NCBI RefSeq assembly: GCF_027943255.1
Contig: NC_072893.1
Span: 85,567,784 to 85,631,783, forward strand
DNA: 64,000 nucleotides
Direction of reading: 5' to 3'
From: Anastrepha obliqua
Lineage: Eukaryota > Arthropoda > Insecta > Diptera > Tephritidae
Shown here piece after piece: positions 37,801 through 45,129 of the stretch. Below the pieces are notes generated by a model that had not been told where the DNA came from, ran no database searches, and saw only the letters and a program-made list of their open reading frames with translations. Position 1 is the stretch's first letter; the number at the start of each line of letters is the position of its first letter. A program made the translations under genes and the position numbers.

Positions 37801-39222
37801 TTTTGCATAAGCACTTGTTGTATGTACGATTTAAATTCGGACTTGGCTTTGTGGCGTTGCTAAGTGCTGCAAGCAAATGAAATAGCAAATCTTAACAGCA
37901 ACAACAACAATTGGCGCTCAGCAGGTTATACGCGCTCCAGCAATCTAGTGGTCGACCGTTAACTAAAGCACATACACACAACACAAGATCGCCCCTGCCA
38001 CCGTGGCGTATACGTAATTTACTTATTCTTCTTCTCACTCTAGACCATCACTAGCCTGCTGCGTCCTTCACCAACACAACTGAACCTTCACTTCTTCTTG
38101 TTTAAATTATTTCATAAATTTGTTAATAGCCATTAAATGCTAATCAAGCAGCAGCAGCAGACCAAAATTCCACAATAATTGTAACGGCCCCTCTCTTGTT
38201 TCATACAAAATCCAGTTTATTTGCTTTAGCTTTTGCCTTGGCTTACGTGTGTTTGTGTATTGTATGCTTAAATTATTGAAACTTAAGATATACAAATAAA
38301 AAATTAAATTGTATTAATTAATCTTTTATTTCTTGCAGTACACTTTTGCTGGCAGTTCTTGCATTGGCTTGCTGCCTTTCGATCACATACGCGCAGGAAG
38401 AGGGATCTACCGGACTCAAGCGGCCTGCACTACGACGTCCAGTCGGTGGTAAGGCGGCGAAGACCACAACAACACCAGCACCACCACAAGACGATGAAGG
38501 CGATTACGGCGATGAGGATCCAAATCCAGAGGGTGAGGAAGGTGATGAGGATGGCGCAGCTGCAAGCAGCACGACAACCACAACGGAGGCACCCAAGAAG
38601 GTGATAGGTCCAGTCATAAGGCCATTCCGCTCAAACGATGACTTCTTGAATTCACTAAAACGTCGCCAGCAAGACGCTAAGAAACACAGATGTAAGTATG
38701 ACAAATAAAGAAAGTAACAACAAAGTTGGTAGCTGTTTACAATAAAATTGACTTTGACACACAGCTGTTGAGAAGCCAACACCAAAGAGCAAACCAGCGT
38801 ACGCTAACGAAGAGGAAGGTGATGAGGGTGCCGAATCCGCGCCAGCACCAGCGAAAGGCTTCAAGGCTGCCAATCCAGCTCGTAAGTGTCTATTATACAG
38901 TTTAGTAGTTGATAGTAATTATTTACCGTTATTACTAGTGTAGATTTTTTATTAATGCACTTAAGGCTTTATAATTTTCCAAATTTGTCCAATTCCAAAA
39001 TTCCAAATTTTTTTTTAATTTTTGCTTACTTTCATCATATATCATTAAATATCCTCATATGTATGCTTTCCCTCAGTGAATCGTCGTAAGTTGGCGAAAC
39101 CCGGCAAACCCGAACCCCCAGCGCCTGCTGATGATGCTGCAGCTGAAGAATCCGAGCAAGAGCCAAAAGAACAAGCGAGACGCCTGCCGCACGCCCGTCT
39201 GGCTTTGAGGAAGCGCAACTAA
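13309..39222 (+). CDS. Secreted acidic Thr/Pro-rich protein of unknown function (4 exons, 210 aa)
   Basis: Coding exons are 13309-13325, 38339-38691, 38765-38881 and 39077-39222. Donors are GTGAGT, GTAAGT and GTAAGT, acceptors are all CAG, and phases agree through to TAA at 39220-39222. Residues 1-24 (MKLFNITLLLAVLALACCLS, then ITYA) form a signal peptide with probable cleavage before Gln25. The mature chain has no cysteine. It has two Thr runs (48-51 and 84-88, possible O-glycosylation sites), an acidic block at 57-77, and a core with GPVIRPFRSNDDFLNSLKRR (96-115). The C-terminal half is rich in Pro, Ala, Glu and Lys, with dibasic sites. I do not recognise a named family. A secreted matrix, mucin-like or precursor protein is possible, but this is inference. 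The first intron is 25 kb and full of transposons. Confidence 0.85.
14690..14745. repeat. MITE family F end fragment
   Basis: CTTGCAAAAATTATAAATCT, TCCGATAGGGTGGTTAATTT and GGCGTCACCTTG match the terminal part of family F (compare 32203-32260 inverted). The rest of the element is absent. Confidence 0.5.
14871..14995 (-). mobile_element. SINE 5' part with tRNA-like head
   Basis: Reverse-strand head with an A-box-like TAGCCGAACGC (about 14970-14985) and a B-box-like GGTTTGAATCTC (about 14940-14953). The SINE segment TAGAGGTCGCC(N)TCGGTAGG follows. The 3' half is missing. Confidence 0.7.
15140..16422 (-). mobile_element. LINE RNase H and C-terminal remnant, split by MITE B
   Basis: Minus strand. 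To the right of MITE B (16259-16420) is KIEVLSNNQATIRVLRCN, which fits the RNase H strand ..SDSQAAIRAL. Across the TTAA junction the sequence continues VISSLVMGCLHALKE (about 15460-15515). Further left comes CKIEDDETAKHIFEHNPVV then SHKHKKILGEYLI (about 15180-15300), the zinc-knuckle-like C-terminus found after RNase H in R1/LOA/I-type LINEs. It contains stops and frameshifts. MITE C starts exactly at its right border. Confidence 0.65.
15519..16254. mobile_element. TTAA-inserting MITE (B), 736 bp
   Basis: Perfect 17-bp inverted ends GGGGTAACACCACTGTA between TTAA copies at 15515-15518 and 16255-16258. It is inserted in a LINE RNase H remnant that reads on across the empty site. The interior carries the shared motif AACTTTAAACGCGTTTTCCT at 15701-15720. 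It codes for nothing. Confidence 0.85.
16423..16960. mobile_element. TTAA-inserting MITE (C), left end only
   Basis: TTAA (16419-16422) is followed by GGGGGGACCCTCATTTATCG. The interior has the family motif ACTTTAAACGCGTTTTTCTC at about 16597-16616, then GAAACATCATTTTTCGA. The expected inverted right end was not found up to 17300, so the copy is probably truncated and its end is approximate. Confidence 0.55.
16961..19845. other. Intron stretch, no gene seen
   Basis: AT-rich intron sequence with poly-A and poly-T runs. Open frames of 60-75 codons here lack coding bias or motifs. A CATACATATA-type run lies near 19030-19070. Confidence 0.5.
19850..20232. repeat. Diverged hexanucleotide repeat, ATAGTC/ATAGTT type
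   Basis: Units such as ATAGTC, ATAGTT, ATGGTT and ATTGGC follow one another with drift. Because six is a multiple of three and stops are rare in some frames, long open frames rich in Ile, Val and Thr arise on both strands. They are not genes. Confidence 0.65.
20270..20505 (-). mobile_element. SINE copy, diverged
   Basis: Reverse strand shows the head GGTGGTCGCCATAGTTCAAT, a degenerate B-box region GGATTTAAACCC, the central AGGCAATGCAAACCTCCGAG with TGTATTTCT, and a decayed 3' part up to 20270. The order matches the full SINE at 54264-54585. Confidence 0.65.
20506..22544. other. Intron stretch with no clear gene; short CAGG microsatellite
   Basis: No gene is seen. A (GCAG/CAGG)n run sits at 22093-22128, and alternating GT or CA runs occur near 22040-22060 and 22240-22260. 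The block 20860-21020 is more GC-rich than its surroundings and may be old repeat DNA, but nothing identifies it. Confidence 0.45.
22545..22803 (-). mobile_element. LINE C-terminal remnant
   Basis: Minus strand encodes LRKIIRIFWPTSNIYIEIQR then CKWKWNRNTLRKPKDDITRA and RRSRSEKPGCSWSHIKFLAL. This follows the well-known LINE ending W.GHTLRKP..DITR.AL...W.R...E....G.SW..IK.LA. Only this C-terminal piece, after the RT, is present, and an open frame extends past it. Confidence 0.7.
22845..22874. repeat. (TTTA)n microsatellite
   Basis: About seven perfect TTTA units, followed by TTAATTAATTTAATTT. Confidence 0.85.
23431..23600. repeat. Inverted repeat with AT-rich loop
   Basis: The left arm AATAGAATTTGTGGATCAA plus TTTAGACTTTGGCCAAACAC (23433-23475) is matched by its reverse complement at 23556-23598 with about four mismatches. 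The loop contains a (TA)n run at 23494-23512. It could be a small foldback element or a hairpin. Confidence 0.65.
23840..24200 (+). mobile_element. LINE reverse transcriptase fragment
   Basis: Plus strand: VIPQGSHLGPSLCLIFVNDI (about 23956-24016) is the RT motif before the catalytic box. One frame on, LLYADDIRICSRIENVSECI (about 24038-24100) contains the catalytic YADD itself. FLFLNAGKCQ follows. Frameshifts separate the pieces. This fits a Jockey/BS-type LINE RT. Confidence 0.75.
24781..24845 (-). mobile_element. SINE 3' fragment
   Basis: The reverse strand contains GGCACACCACAAATAGGAGA, AGGAGCTCG and CAAACAC, a block of the SINE 3' half. The flanks are unrelated. Confidence 0.6.
26400..26485 (-). 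mobile_element. SINE central fragment
   Basis: The reverse strand reads AATAGGCACTCAGCAGGTAA then TAGTAAACCTCCAAGTACAT and TTCTGC, a diverged version of the SINE centre (GTCGCC..GCAGGCAATGG.AAACCTCCGAGTGTATTTCTGC). Confidence 0.45.
27397..27762. repeat. Pair of identical 51-bp direct repeats
   Basis: 27397-27447 and 27712-27762 are identical, starting GCACATGGTGATGCACAGG and ending CCCTAGCTAACTAC. One lies just outside and one inside the inverted-repeat element at 27455-27829. Confidence 0.9.
27455..27829. mobile_element. TTAA-flanked inverted-repeat element (G), 375 bp
   Basis: Inverted arms of about 60 bp begin GGGCCTAAAAATGTCTA on both ends and include AAAGACGGTTTTAGTGGGT. TTAA lies outside both ends (27451-27454 and 27830-27833). 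It is non-coding. The internal 51-bp block is an exact repeat of the left flank. Confidence 0.75.
29235..29690 (-). mobile_element. Jockey-type LINE RT C-terminal fragment
   Basis: Minus strand: KVDDTQIPTVNNPKILGVTF then DSLLSISAHTTAIATKVQNR, SKVLKSLAGSTW and NCAAPVWSPETSD, followed after a frameshift by TGCLLMSPKCLLKGD. This is the RT thumb and C-terminal region of Jockey-clade elements. An open frame of about 118 codons remains, so the fragment is relatively young, but both ends are missing. Confidence 0.85.
29700..32200. other. Intron stretch, no gene seen
   Basis: AT-rich DNA. Overlapping open frames on the minus strand at 30656-31123 are low-complexity and show no homology that I recognise. 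Short CATATATGTATATAT runs lie near 31025-31040 and 31610-31635. Confidence 0.45.
32203..32412. mobile_element. MITE family F (copy 2), about 210 bp, uninterrupted
   Basis: Ends are AGGTGGCACAAAGTTAATCA on the left and GATGATTAATTTTGTCATCA on the right, imperfect inverted repeats. The interior contains GTCAATTATATTTGACAG at about 32263, the intact version of the site that is disrupted by a transposon in the copy at 32870-33660. It codes for nothing. Confidence 0.75.
32870..33660. mobile_element. MITE family F (copy 3), split by a DD41D element
   Basis: The left part (about 32876-32939) includes CAAAATTAATCACATTATCG and GTAAGTCAATTATA. The right part (33590-33660) includes TATTTGACACTTGTG and CAGTATACTAACAGATAAGC. 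Joined, they match the intact copy at 32203-32412. The split falls exactly at a TA, now duplicated. Confidence 0.75.
32940..33589 (-). mobile_element. Internally deleted DD41D (rosa-like) Tc1/mariner element
   Basis: Terminal repeats AAGGGTGGTTAAGTTT and its imperfect inverse (ending TTAACCACACTT) lie between TA duplications. The minus strand carries MERCTIKQRVKVIQAYYENE at the start, then FSDEAHFHLSGFVNKQNCRI (first catalytic Asp), VTVWCSLWAGGIIGPYFFQN, RYREMITNFL, and after a stop GDVNWPPRSCDLPPLDFFL. The helix-turn-helix DNA-binding part and the C-terminus are deleted. At 650 bp against about 1.3 kb for the copy at 50758, it is a non-autonomous derivative. Confidence 0.85.
33661..35955. 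other. Intron stretch, no gene seen
   Basis: 33690-33800 has several imperfect CATCGAT and TGCATCGA palindromes. The remainder is AT-rich with poly-A and poly-T runs. The minus-strand frame at 35549-35827 is Lys/Arg-rich and not recognised. Confidence 0.4.
35956..36657 (-). mobile_element. mariner-derived element with unusually long inverted ends
   Basis: Inverted arms are 35956-36098 (143 bp) and 36543-36657 (115 bp). They differ by a 28-bp block (GGTATCAATAAAACGG...) present only on the left. Between them the minus strand carries mariner transposase pieces: LEIQVEQRICLKFFYSNKIS and YGDSALSLARVFQWYKSFKE (N-terminal helix-turn-helix, 36350-36510), then SKIKVMLTVFFDYEGVVHSE and NKSWFLHHDNAPAHT (second catalytic Asp, about 36100-36290). 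The C-terminal third, with the third Asp, is absent. Confidence 0.8.
36664..37326 (+). mobile_element. mariner remnant interrupted by a SINE
   Basis: The left end AATGATCAAAAAGTACCGG and the right end CCGGTACTTTCTGACCATAG are imperfect inverted repeats typical of mariner. The plus strand encodes VFFDCEGVVHHEYLPLSEAV, NKENYLSVLKRLRDDLRRKR and PEMWANNFWIL (first catalytic Asp and following region). The rest is deleted, and a SINE (36972-37256) lies inside. Confidence 0.8.
36972..37256 (+). mobile_element. SINE, nearly complete, inserted in a mariner
   Basis: It starts within the tRNA-like head (GAATTCACAGAGATAACGTC, B box CGTTCGAATCTC at 36999-37010). The body then follows, with GGCAGGCAATGGTAAACCTC, CACACCACAAATAGGAGG and CTCGGCCAAACACCC, and a CAATTATATATATATATA tail. 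The A-box part is missing or diverged. The body is very close to the copy at 54264-54585, which suggests recent activity. Confidence 0.85.
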
Positions 39223-39659
39223 GGCGCACAAACGCACAAGGAAATGAGCCAATTTCTTTGAAAAATAATTTCTGCTCCTATCATTTTGATAACTTTTTCT
39301 TTAAGTTTGTTTCAATGAAAAATGCAATAGCTTATCTCTACTATATAGAGCTCCAGTTTATCTCGGCTCAACATAGTACTTAATTTCCAAGCAATTTGTA
39401 ACTATACTACATTTTGGTTTTCTTCCTTAAAAGCTGTTATTTTTTTATTAGCTTTAAGTTATTTTATTTTTTTAATTTTTTCACTTATTTGTTTCCGTTT
39501 TGGATAAATAATTATCCTCAGAGCTCTTAGGCTTCTTTAAATGTGTTATAATTATTATTTTATATACATATGTATGTATTTTCGAGTTTATGTGTATATT
39601 ATATATTTTATTGTACATACTGTCAGCGTAAATTTTACAAATTTGTCGTAAACTATTAC

Positions 39660-39665
39660 AATAAA
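39660..39665 (+). terminator. Poly(A) signal of the secreted-protein gene
   Basis: AATAAA lies about 440 bases after the stop codon and is followed by a T/G-rich stretch (ATGCGGTGTTTATATTG, about 39690). That is a normal cleavage-site layout. Other AATAAA-like hexamers lie upstream (for example near 39503). Confidence 0.6.
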
Positions 39666-39760
39666 CTAAAATATGTATTGATAAAAAAAATGCGGTGTTT
39701 ATATTGATTTTACGGATGTGCCGATAACTCCCAAGTACTTTTACTAAGCGCTATATACTA

Positions 39761-40835
39761 GGTTGCTCAAAAAGTTTTGCAGTTCGATAAGAAAAACACA
39801 ATTTTATGGTTTGAAATGAACTTTATTATTCAGTATAGTCTCCCTGAACATCAATACACTTATGAATTCCATCCTTGAAATGTGAATCGGAAAGGGAAAA
39901 AGGAAAAAATACACTTCCACAGTTCCATGACCTCATCATTTGATGGCAAACGCTTTCCACGCATGAATTGTTTAAGTCTGGAAATAATTAGATGGAAGTC
40001 TGGTGAATACGGTGGATGCTCCAACAATCTCAACTTTAACTCATGGATTTTAGCCATTGTAAAAATGATCTGGTGACACGGTCCATTGTCCTGATGAAAA
40101 GAAATTTGTTTCTTTTGCAAACTGCGTCTGTTTTCACGATTTTTTTCCTTCAGTTGGTCTAAAAGGTTACAGTAATATTAAAACTTTTTTATTTTACCAG
40201 TTTGCATTTAATCCACAAACAAAATTCCTTTCGCATCCCAAAAAACAGAAAACTGATGCTAACAACTTCTTGGCTGATTTCTGAACACGAACTCTTTCCG
40301 GAGCCGAAGAGCCAGGTTCACACAATCCTCTAGCCTCCTATTTTGGTTTCGGATTATAGTGATAGACCCAAGTCTCATCCGTATTGATGGATTGATGCAC
40401 AAATTCCACTTTAACCTTTCAAAAACGCTCTGCAAGTTGCTGAGAAAGCCGCATTCGAATGTGTGTTTATTTCCATTGTTAGCGAATGCGGCACCCATTG
40501 TGCACACAGCTGTCTGAAACCCAATAATTTTTTTTTTTAGTCAAAATATTTCTCTCTTTCAGTAATTTGACGATTTTCCAATTCGATTTCCTGTGATTTT
40601 TCTACGATTTCTGGTGTTGTTGCTGCTTTTGGACGACCTTGACGTGGATCGTTTTCAAGGTTTTTAGCACCACGTTTACATTCAGCAACGCATCTTTCTA
40701 CTGTATTAATTGATAGCTAGAAGTTCTTATACACTTTCAACATTCTTTCATAAATTTCCGTTGCTTTTAAGCCTTGCAAAAATAAAAATTCAATCACTGC
40801 ACGATACTTGATTTTTTCCCGTGTAGAAAACATTG
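39761..40835 (-). mobile_element. mariner transposon, decayed
   Basis: The left end GGTTGCTCAAAAAGTTTTGC follows a TA. The minus-strand transposase starts at about 40833 (FSTREKIKYRAVIEFLFLQG) and runs through LENDPRQGRPKAATTPEIVE. It continues HQSINTDETWVYHYNPKPK (first Asp), GLCEPGSSAPERVRVQKSAK, ISFHQDNGPCHQIIFTMAKI (second Asp), and HPPYSPDFHLIISRLKQFMR, where the expected third Asp is lost. Stops and frameshifts occur throughout. No right terminal repeat was found. Confidence 0.85.
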
Positions 40836-41559
40836 TGACACGTCGGCACTATATGGCATGTACTCAAAGAATGAATTAACAGATTTAAATGAAACCTCTC
40901 ATACGTTCATATGAAGAGTGTACCAACATAACAAAAAAAAAAAAAAATGGAGTAGAAATACCGGGGAAGTGATGATATTTTCCTTGCAGGTCTTGACGAG
41001 TAAAAGAAGTATCTAAATATGAAATTTGCTAAACAGCCTCAACATCTTGATGTACGGTTAATTATTTAGCTTTGGCGATGCTTTGACGCACTATTTCATA
41101 AAGAAGCTATACTGCGAATAGTTACAAAATATTTCGAACTAACGAGCAATTTCTAGTGAGTTTGTGTTAAACAAATTAGTATTGTGAAACTTTACCTCAA
41201 TATTATGGAAATAAATAAACTGTTTTTTTTTGTAATTAACCATGTTTTGTGCCTTTTTGCGCTTAAGCCTTCTTCTCCATTTATTTGTGTCAGCAAGAAG
41301 CGAGGTCTCGGTGCTTATGTGTTTATTCAGTTTCTCTCTTTGACTATCTTCTTTATTGCGTCGGGAGCTAAATGAAGAGCAAGTTGATGTTCGAGATCAG
41401 AGCTACGGATATACTAAGGACATCTTAGCACTTTATTCTGAAACCTTTGAATTAGTTGAATATTGTTTTGGCTCGAGCAACCGCATATCTGAGAGGCGCA
41501 AGTCCACACAGGTTTTAATATTTGCTTATACAGAAAAATCTTGTTTCGGGTAATGGTAG

Positions 41560-42170
41560 TGATTACTTACGCATATTTTTAAATTCAAGCTCTTTCTTCT
41601 TTTTTTGTTTCTTTATGCGTTTGCTCCATCTGGGCTTAGCATTCAATGTCATGCCTAAGTACTTTGCTGTATTTGTGTAGGGAATTTGTGTCGCATTTAT
41701 GCATATTTTGTTGTATGTGAAGTGTACATGCACAGAATTTGCTTCATTAAGTCGAATACATCATTTCTTTGTCCAATCGTAAATGTTGTTTATGATGATT
41801 TGCAATTGCGAGGTCGATTCGTTACAGTCTTGCTTATTGAAAGTACTGCTGCAACATCCGCAAATGTGCTGTCATGCAGTTTTGATTGCATGGCAGGTCA
41901 GATGTAAACATCAAATATGGACAGGGCCAATCACACTTCCTTGAAGAAGCTACCTCGTTATGAGTAAGATCGTTTAGTTCTGAATTATTTATACCGGATT
42001 CTACATATATGGACCGTCCCATTCTTATTGGGTCAAACATTTTTCTCAATTTTTTTTTTCTCCATGTTGGCAATCTGTGCACAGTCAGCATACTTAAGAG
42101 TCCGCACCTCACATCCATACATTAAAATTGGTCGAATAAGGGTTTTGTGCATAGTTAACTTTGTAGTTTT
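41560..42170 (-). mobile_element. Jockey-type LINE RT remnant(s)
   Basis: Minus strand, two parts. 41560-41945 gives WPCPYLMFTSDLPCNQNCMT with TFADVAAVLSI in the next frame (RT motif VLGPVLYLMFTSDLP...FADD, the catalytic DD lost), then HVHFTYNKICINATQIPYTN and TAKYLGMTLNAKPRWSKRIK. 41985-42170 gives TLIRPILMYGCEVRTLKYAD and MEKKKLRKMFDPIRM, which belongs to a different LINE type like the one at 1-1150. Two fragments may therefore lie next to each other. Confidence 0.75.
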
Positions 42171-42453
42171 AGTCCGGAGCGGAGATTTGAACAGATCCTA
42201 AACCTATTGCCGTAATAATACTCTATCTAATGTTAAGCACATGCAAGACCCAAAGTCTCTCCTAACAAACTACAACCAAAAAATGATGACAACTATAACC
42301 CGATTCCTGAAAGCATCCAATCTTTATTTTAAAATATAAAGCAATCGCATTATTATTATTATTTCGATTATTATTTTCAAATACCTATGTACACATTACA
42401 AAAATTCAACTGAAAGCTTTCTCACTTTCATATTTAAAGTAAAATAATATAAA

Positions 42454-43130
42454 TTGATTATTAGCCAGAGAACCTTTGATGATACTTGTATGTCTAAAGA
42501 GTTGAATGTTGACAGATCAACCGTCGGTAAACGTTTGCATGCGATGGGAATGATCCAAAAAGCAGGAAACTGGATGCCACATCAATTGAAGAGAGTGAAC
42601 CAGGTCCATGGACAGCGAAAAAAAATATTCATGCTTCAAAGGTTATGTTGTGCATCTGATGGGATCAGAAGGGTGTTAGCTATTATGAACTCCTTAAACC
42701 ATCTGAAACCATCACTGGCGATCATTACCGACCGCAGCTAAAGCGCTTGAATCGAGCTCTTAAAGAAAAGCGGCCGGAATGGGACGGTAGACATGGCAAA
42801 CTGATTTTGCTGCATGACAACGTCAGGCTACACGTTGATAAATCGGTCCAGAAATATTTAGAGGAACTGATTTGGGAAATCTTGGCCCACCCGCTGTATT
42901 CCGCAGACATTGCACCTTCGGATTACCATCTGTTCAGATCAAAGCAGTCAGCTTTTATTGGAGAGTGGTTCACTTCTTTCGAGAGCATCGCAAACTGGCT
43001 CAATGAATGGATCAAATCAAAAGAGCTCGAATTTTTCATGAGAGGAATCCGTATGCTGCCTGAAAAATGGAGTAAAGTTGTAGCTTCCGCGATGTTCCAT
43101 TGTTCTCTAGATAGTGAACGCTAGTTTGTA
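42454..43130 (+). mobile_element. mariner transposase pseudogene
   Basis: Plus strand: SKELNVDRSTVGKRLHAMGM and KAGNWMPHQLKRV (end of the DNA-binding part), then a deletion of the first-Asp region. In another frame YYELLKPSETITGDHYRPQL follows, and then LNRALKEKRPEWDGRHGKLI, LLHDNVRLHVDKSVQKYLEE (second Asp), YSADIAPSDYHLF (third Asp) and an almost complete C-terminus to about 43124. Frameshift and internal deletion inactivate it. Terminal repeats were not found. Confidence 0.85.
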
Positions 43131-43189
43131 AGTGAACGCTTTAAAAAAGTAAACAAATAACTTATAAATTGAAGGTAAAGGATCACCCG

Positions 43190-43650
43190 AGAGGTCAACT
43201 ATTGGTCATTTATAAAGAATGTGTTCTGAATTTTCATTGTCCATTTCACAGAATCGGCGGATGATGGTCTCAGAGAGACCAATTTTGTTTAAGTGATATC
43301 TCAGAAATTCCTCTGTCTGGTCGCTTGTCGCTGACCAATAGATTTTCGCCAGTGTTCAAAGAACTTCTTCGCTTCCCACCTCCTGAGAATTTTGTTGATG
43401 TGGCCCTTTGTAAGTCCACAGAAAGGTTCAGGACAAATTAGGGGCATGTTTACCCCTTTTTTTGCTAGTTGGTCCGATATTTCGTTTCCCTCGTGTCCTT
43501 CGTGTCCAGGAACCCTTTCCAATAATATTGTGTTGAAGTTCCCCAGCATATTAAGAAGATTAAGGCAGTAATGTATCATTTTTGACATGATTGTAGTTGA
43601 TAGAAGGGCCTCCAAAGCCTAAGCAACCTAAGCGTTTAACATGTTCAAAT
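43190..43650 (-). mobile_element. LINE RNase H end and C-terminal domain
   Basis: Minus strand: LLERVPGHEGHEGNEISDQL then AKKGVNMPLICPEPFCGLTK (RNase H C-terminal motif VPGH..GNE.AD.LA), KILRRWEAKKFFEHWRKS, and further on RYHLNKIGLSETIIRRFCEM with NENSEHIL. These are typical of LINEs with an RNase H domain. The frame is open for about 100 codons, then decays. Confidence 0.8.
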
Positions 43651-43879
43651 CTGGGGGAAAACTTGTACAAAATATTTTTTTCCTGCCCAGTAGTGTTATT
43701 AAGATAAAAAAAGAGAAGCGACTCAGGCAATTGAATTCACGCTTTTTCACTAACCTGGTAGAGGTAAAGGGCATACAAGTATCGGCCCTTCCCAATTCCC
43801 TACAGTATCTTGTCTTGTAATAATAGGCTTGCGCATGCATTTTGGGAACGAATTTAGTCCACGATTCTGCTCCAATTTC

Positions 43880-44395
43880 TGTTTCTGCAGATACATGTCT
43901 ATGCTGGCCCTGAATTAGTTTGCCTACATATTTAAGCAGCTTTCGAAGATGGTTTCATATGAGCAGACGTATGTTATAAATTCATTCGGATATTTGAAAT
44001 TTTTTTTTTGGTGGGTGAGGTAGGGTTCAAAATCCCTACAGCGACCGTCGCCTACTGCGTCGAGTGGTGTGGCCACTAAAATAACACTTCCTCTCCTGGG
44101 GGACGCCCTTGCCGGAACTACTTTCGAGAGGACCAAGAACCGCATCCATAAAGGACCAAATCTGTTCACCCACAACTGGATCCACCATATTTGTAGCCAG
44201 CTGTCATGCTATAGGCTCGCCTTCTTGTGTCTTTTTCTCTGCGCCTTCGCTTTGTTGCACTGTGTCGAGGTCTATCTTTTTTTCGTAGTACGTTCTCGAT
44301 GTATAGGGGTTTTTTTAAGAGGTGTTGTATTGATATTCAAAGAAAAATGCTATTTTTTAATATAAATGATCGGATGTTTATTCCATTATAAAGAG
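43880..44395. other. Unassigned stretch with tRNA-arm-like hairpin
   Basis: At about 44024-44043, GTAGGGTTCAAAATCCCTAC could fold like a T-arm and resembles a Pol III B box, but no matching A box or tRNA body is evident. The surrounding sequence is more GC-rich than average. It may be part of an unrecognised short interspersed element. Confidence 0.3.
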
Positions 44396-44399
44396 GAAG

Positions 44400-44760
44400 G
44401 TATGCCGTTAATAGTGGAAAATAACATCAGGCAAATGACCACCACGACCACGCTTACAGGATAATATCCTTTTCATGAAATTTTCCATAACCGAATTGCA
44501 AAGTGGCTGCCCTATGTCCTCGATAGCCTCACGAATTCCATCTCTGAGGTCTTGAATAGACCCTGGGCTGTTAGCGTAGACCTTCTCTTTCACGTGGCCC
44601 CAAAGAAAAAAGTCACAAGGTGTTAAATCACAAGATCTCGGTGACCAATTGTGATCACCTTTTCGAGAGATAACACGATTCGGAAACTTTTCCCGTAAAA
44701 TATCAATGGCTTCGTTCCTTGTGTGGCGCGTAGCGCCGTCTTGTTGAAAATAATGTCTGT
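44400..44760 (-). mobile_element. DD41D (rosa-like) transposase C-terminal fragment
   Basis: Minus strand: YFQQDGATRHTRNEAIDILR (second Asp), WSPRSCDLTPCDFFLWGHVK (third Asp region), EKVYANSPGSIQDLRDGIRE and RGRGGHLPDVIFHY with a natural stop at the end. Only the C-terminal 40 percent is present. It abuts a LINE fragment at about 44760 without a recognisable terminal repeat. Confidence 0.85.
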
Positions 44761-44764
44761 CACA

Positions 44765-45125
44765 ACTAAAAAGCGTGTGTTCAGCGTCATCACTCGACGT
44801 TTCGCACGATATTCACTTGGAAGCGCTTATCTTTTCCATGCGGAATAGTTATCTCCGGAAGTATCTGTGGCCCGAGAGGAACTGAATTAAGAAGCAGTTA
44901 ACTTCCCCGAAGTTCCTTTGGACCCATTTGCCAATTGATAGAATAAGTTTCGCCGTCCATCTGCCACTCAGTTCAGTATTCCATCAGCTTTGCCACCGCA
45001 ACATAGTTTGGCATCACCGTTCCGCGACGCTAGTGATGACATGTTTCTTTTGGGAGTCCCATGCATCCGGGACGGGTATCTCCCTTCTCACAAAGACTGC
45101 AGCGTCAGAGACAGTGCGGTAGATT
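44765..45125 (-). mobile_element. LINE C-terminal fragment (R1/LOA-like)
   Basis: Minus strand: KLILSIGKWVQRNFGEVNCF then LIQFLSGHRYFRR, LFRMEKIS and DDAEHTLFSC. This matches the conserved C-terminal region W....HGEV...LTQ.LSGHG.FR..L.......DAEHT.F.C of R1-like LINEs. Stops are present. Confidence 0.7.
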
Positions 45126-45129
45126 GAGG

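Larger units (their letters stand above)
13326..38338 (+). other. 25-kb first intron of the secreted-protein gene
   Basis: It begins AT|GTGAGT and ends TTTATTTCTTGCAG|TA. No other cellular gene was seen inside it. It holds LINE, SINE, MITE and mariner debris listed separately. It interrupts the sixth codon, so the start codon and five residues of the signal peptide are 25 kb away from the rest. Confidence 0.8.

Noticed and set aside
38692..38708. Early stop after exon 2 of the secreted-protein gene (KHRCKYDK)
   Set aside because: A consensus GTAAGT donor precedes it and the downstream exons join in phase to a sensible C-terminus, so the stop lies in an intron.
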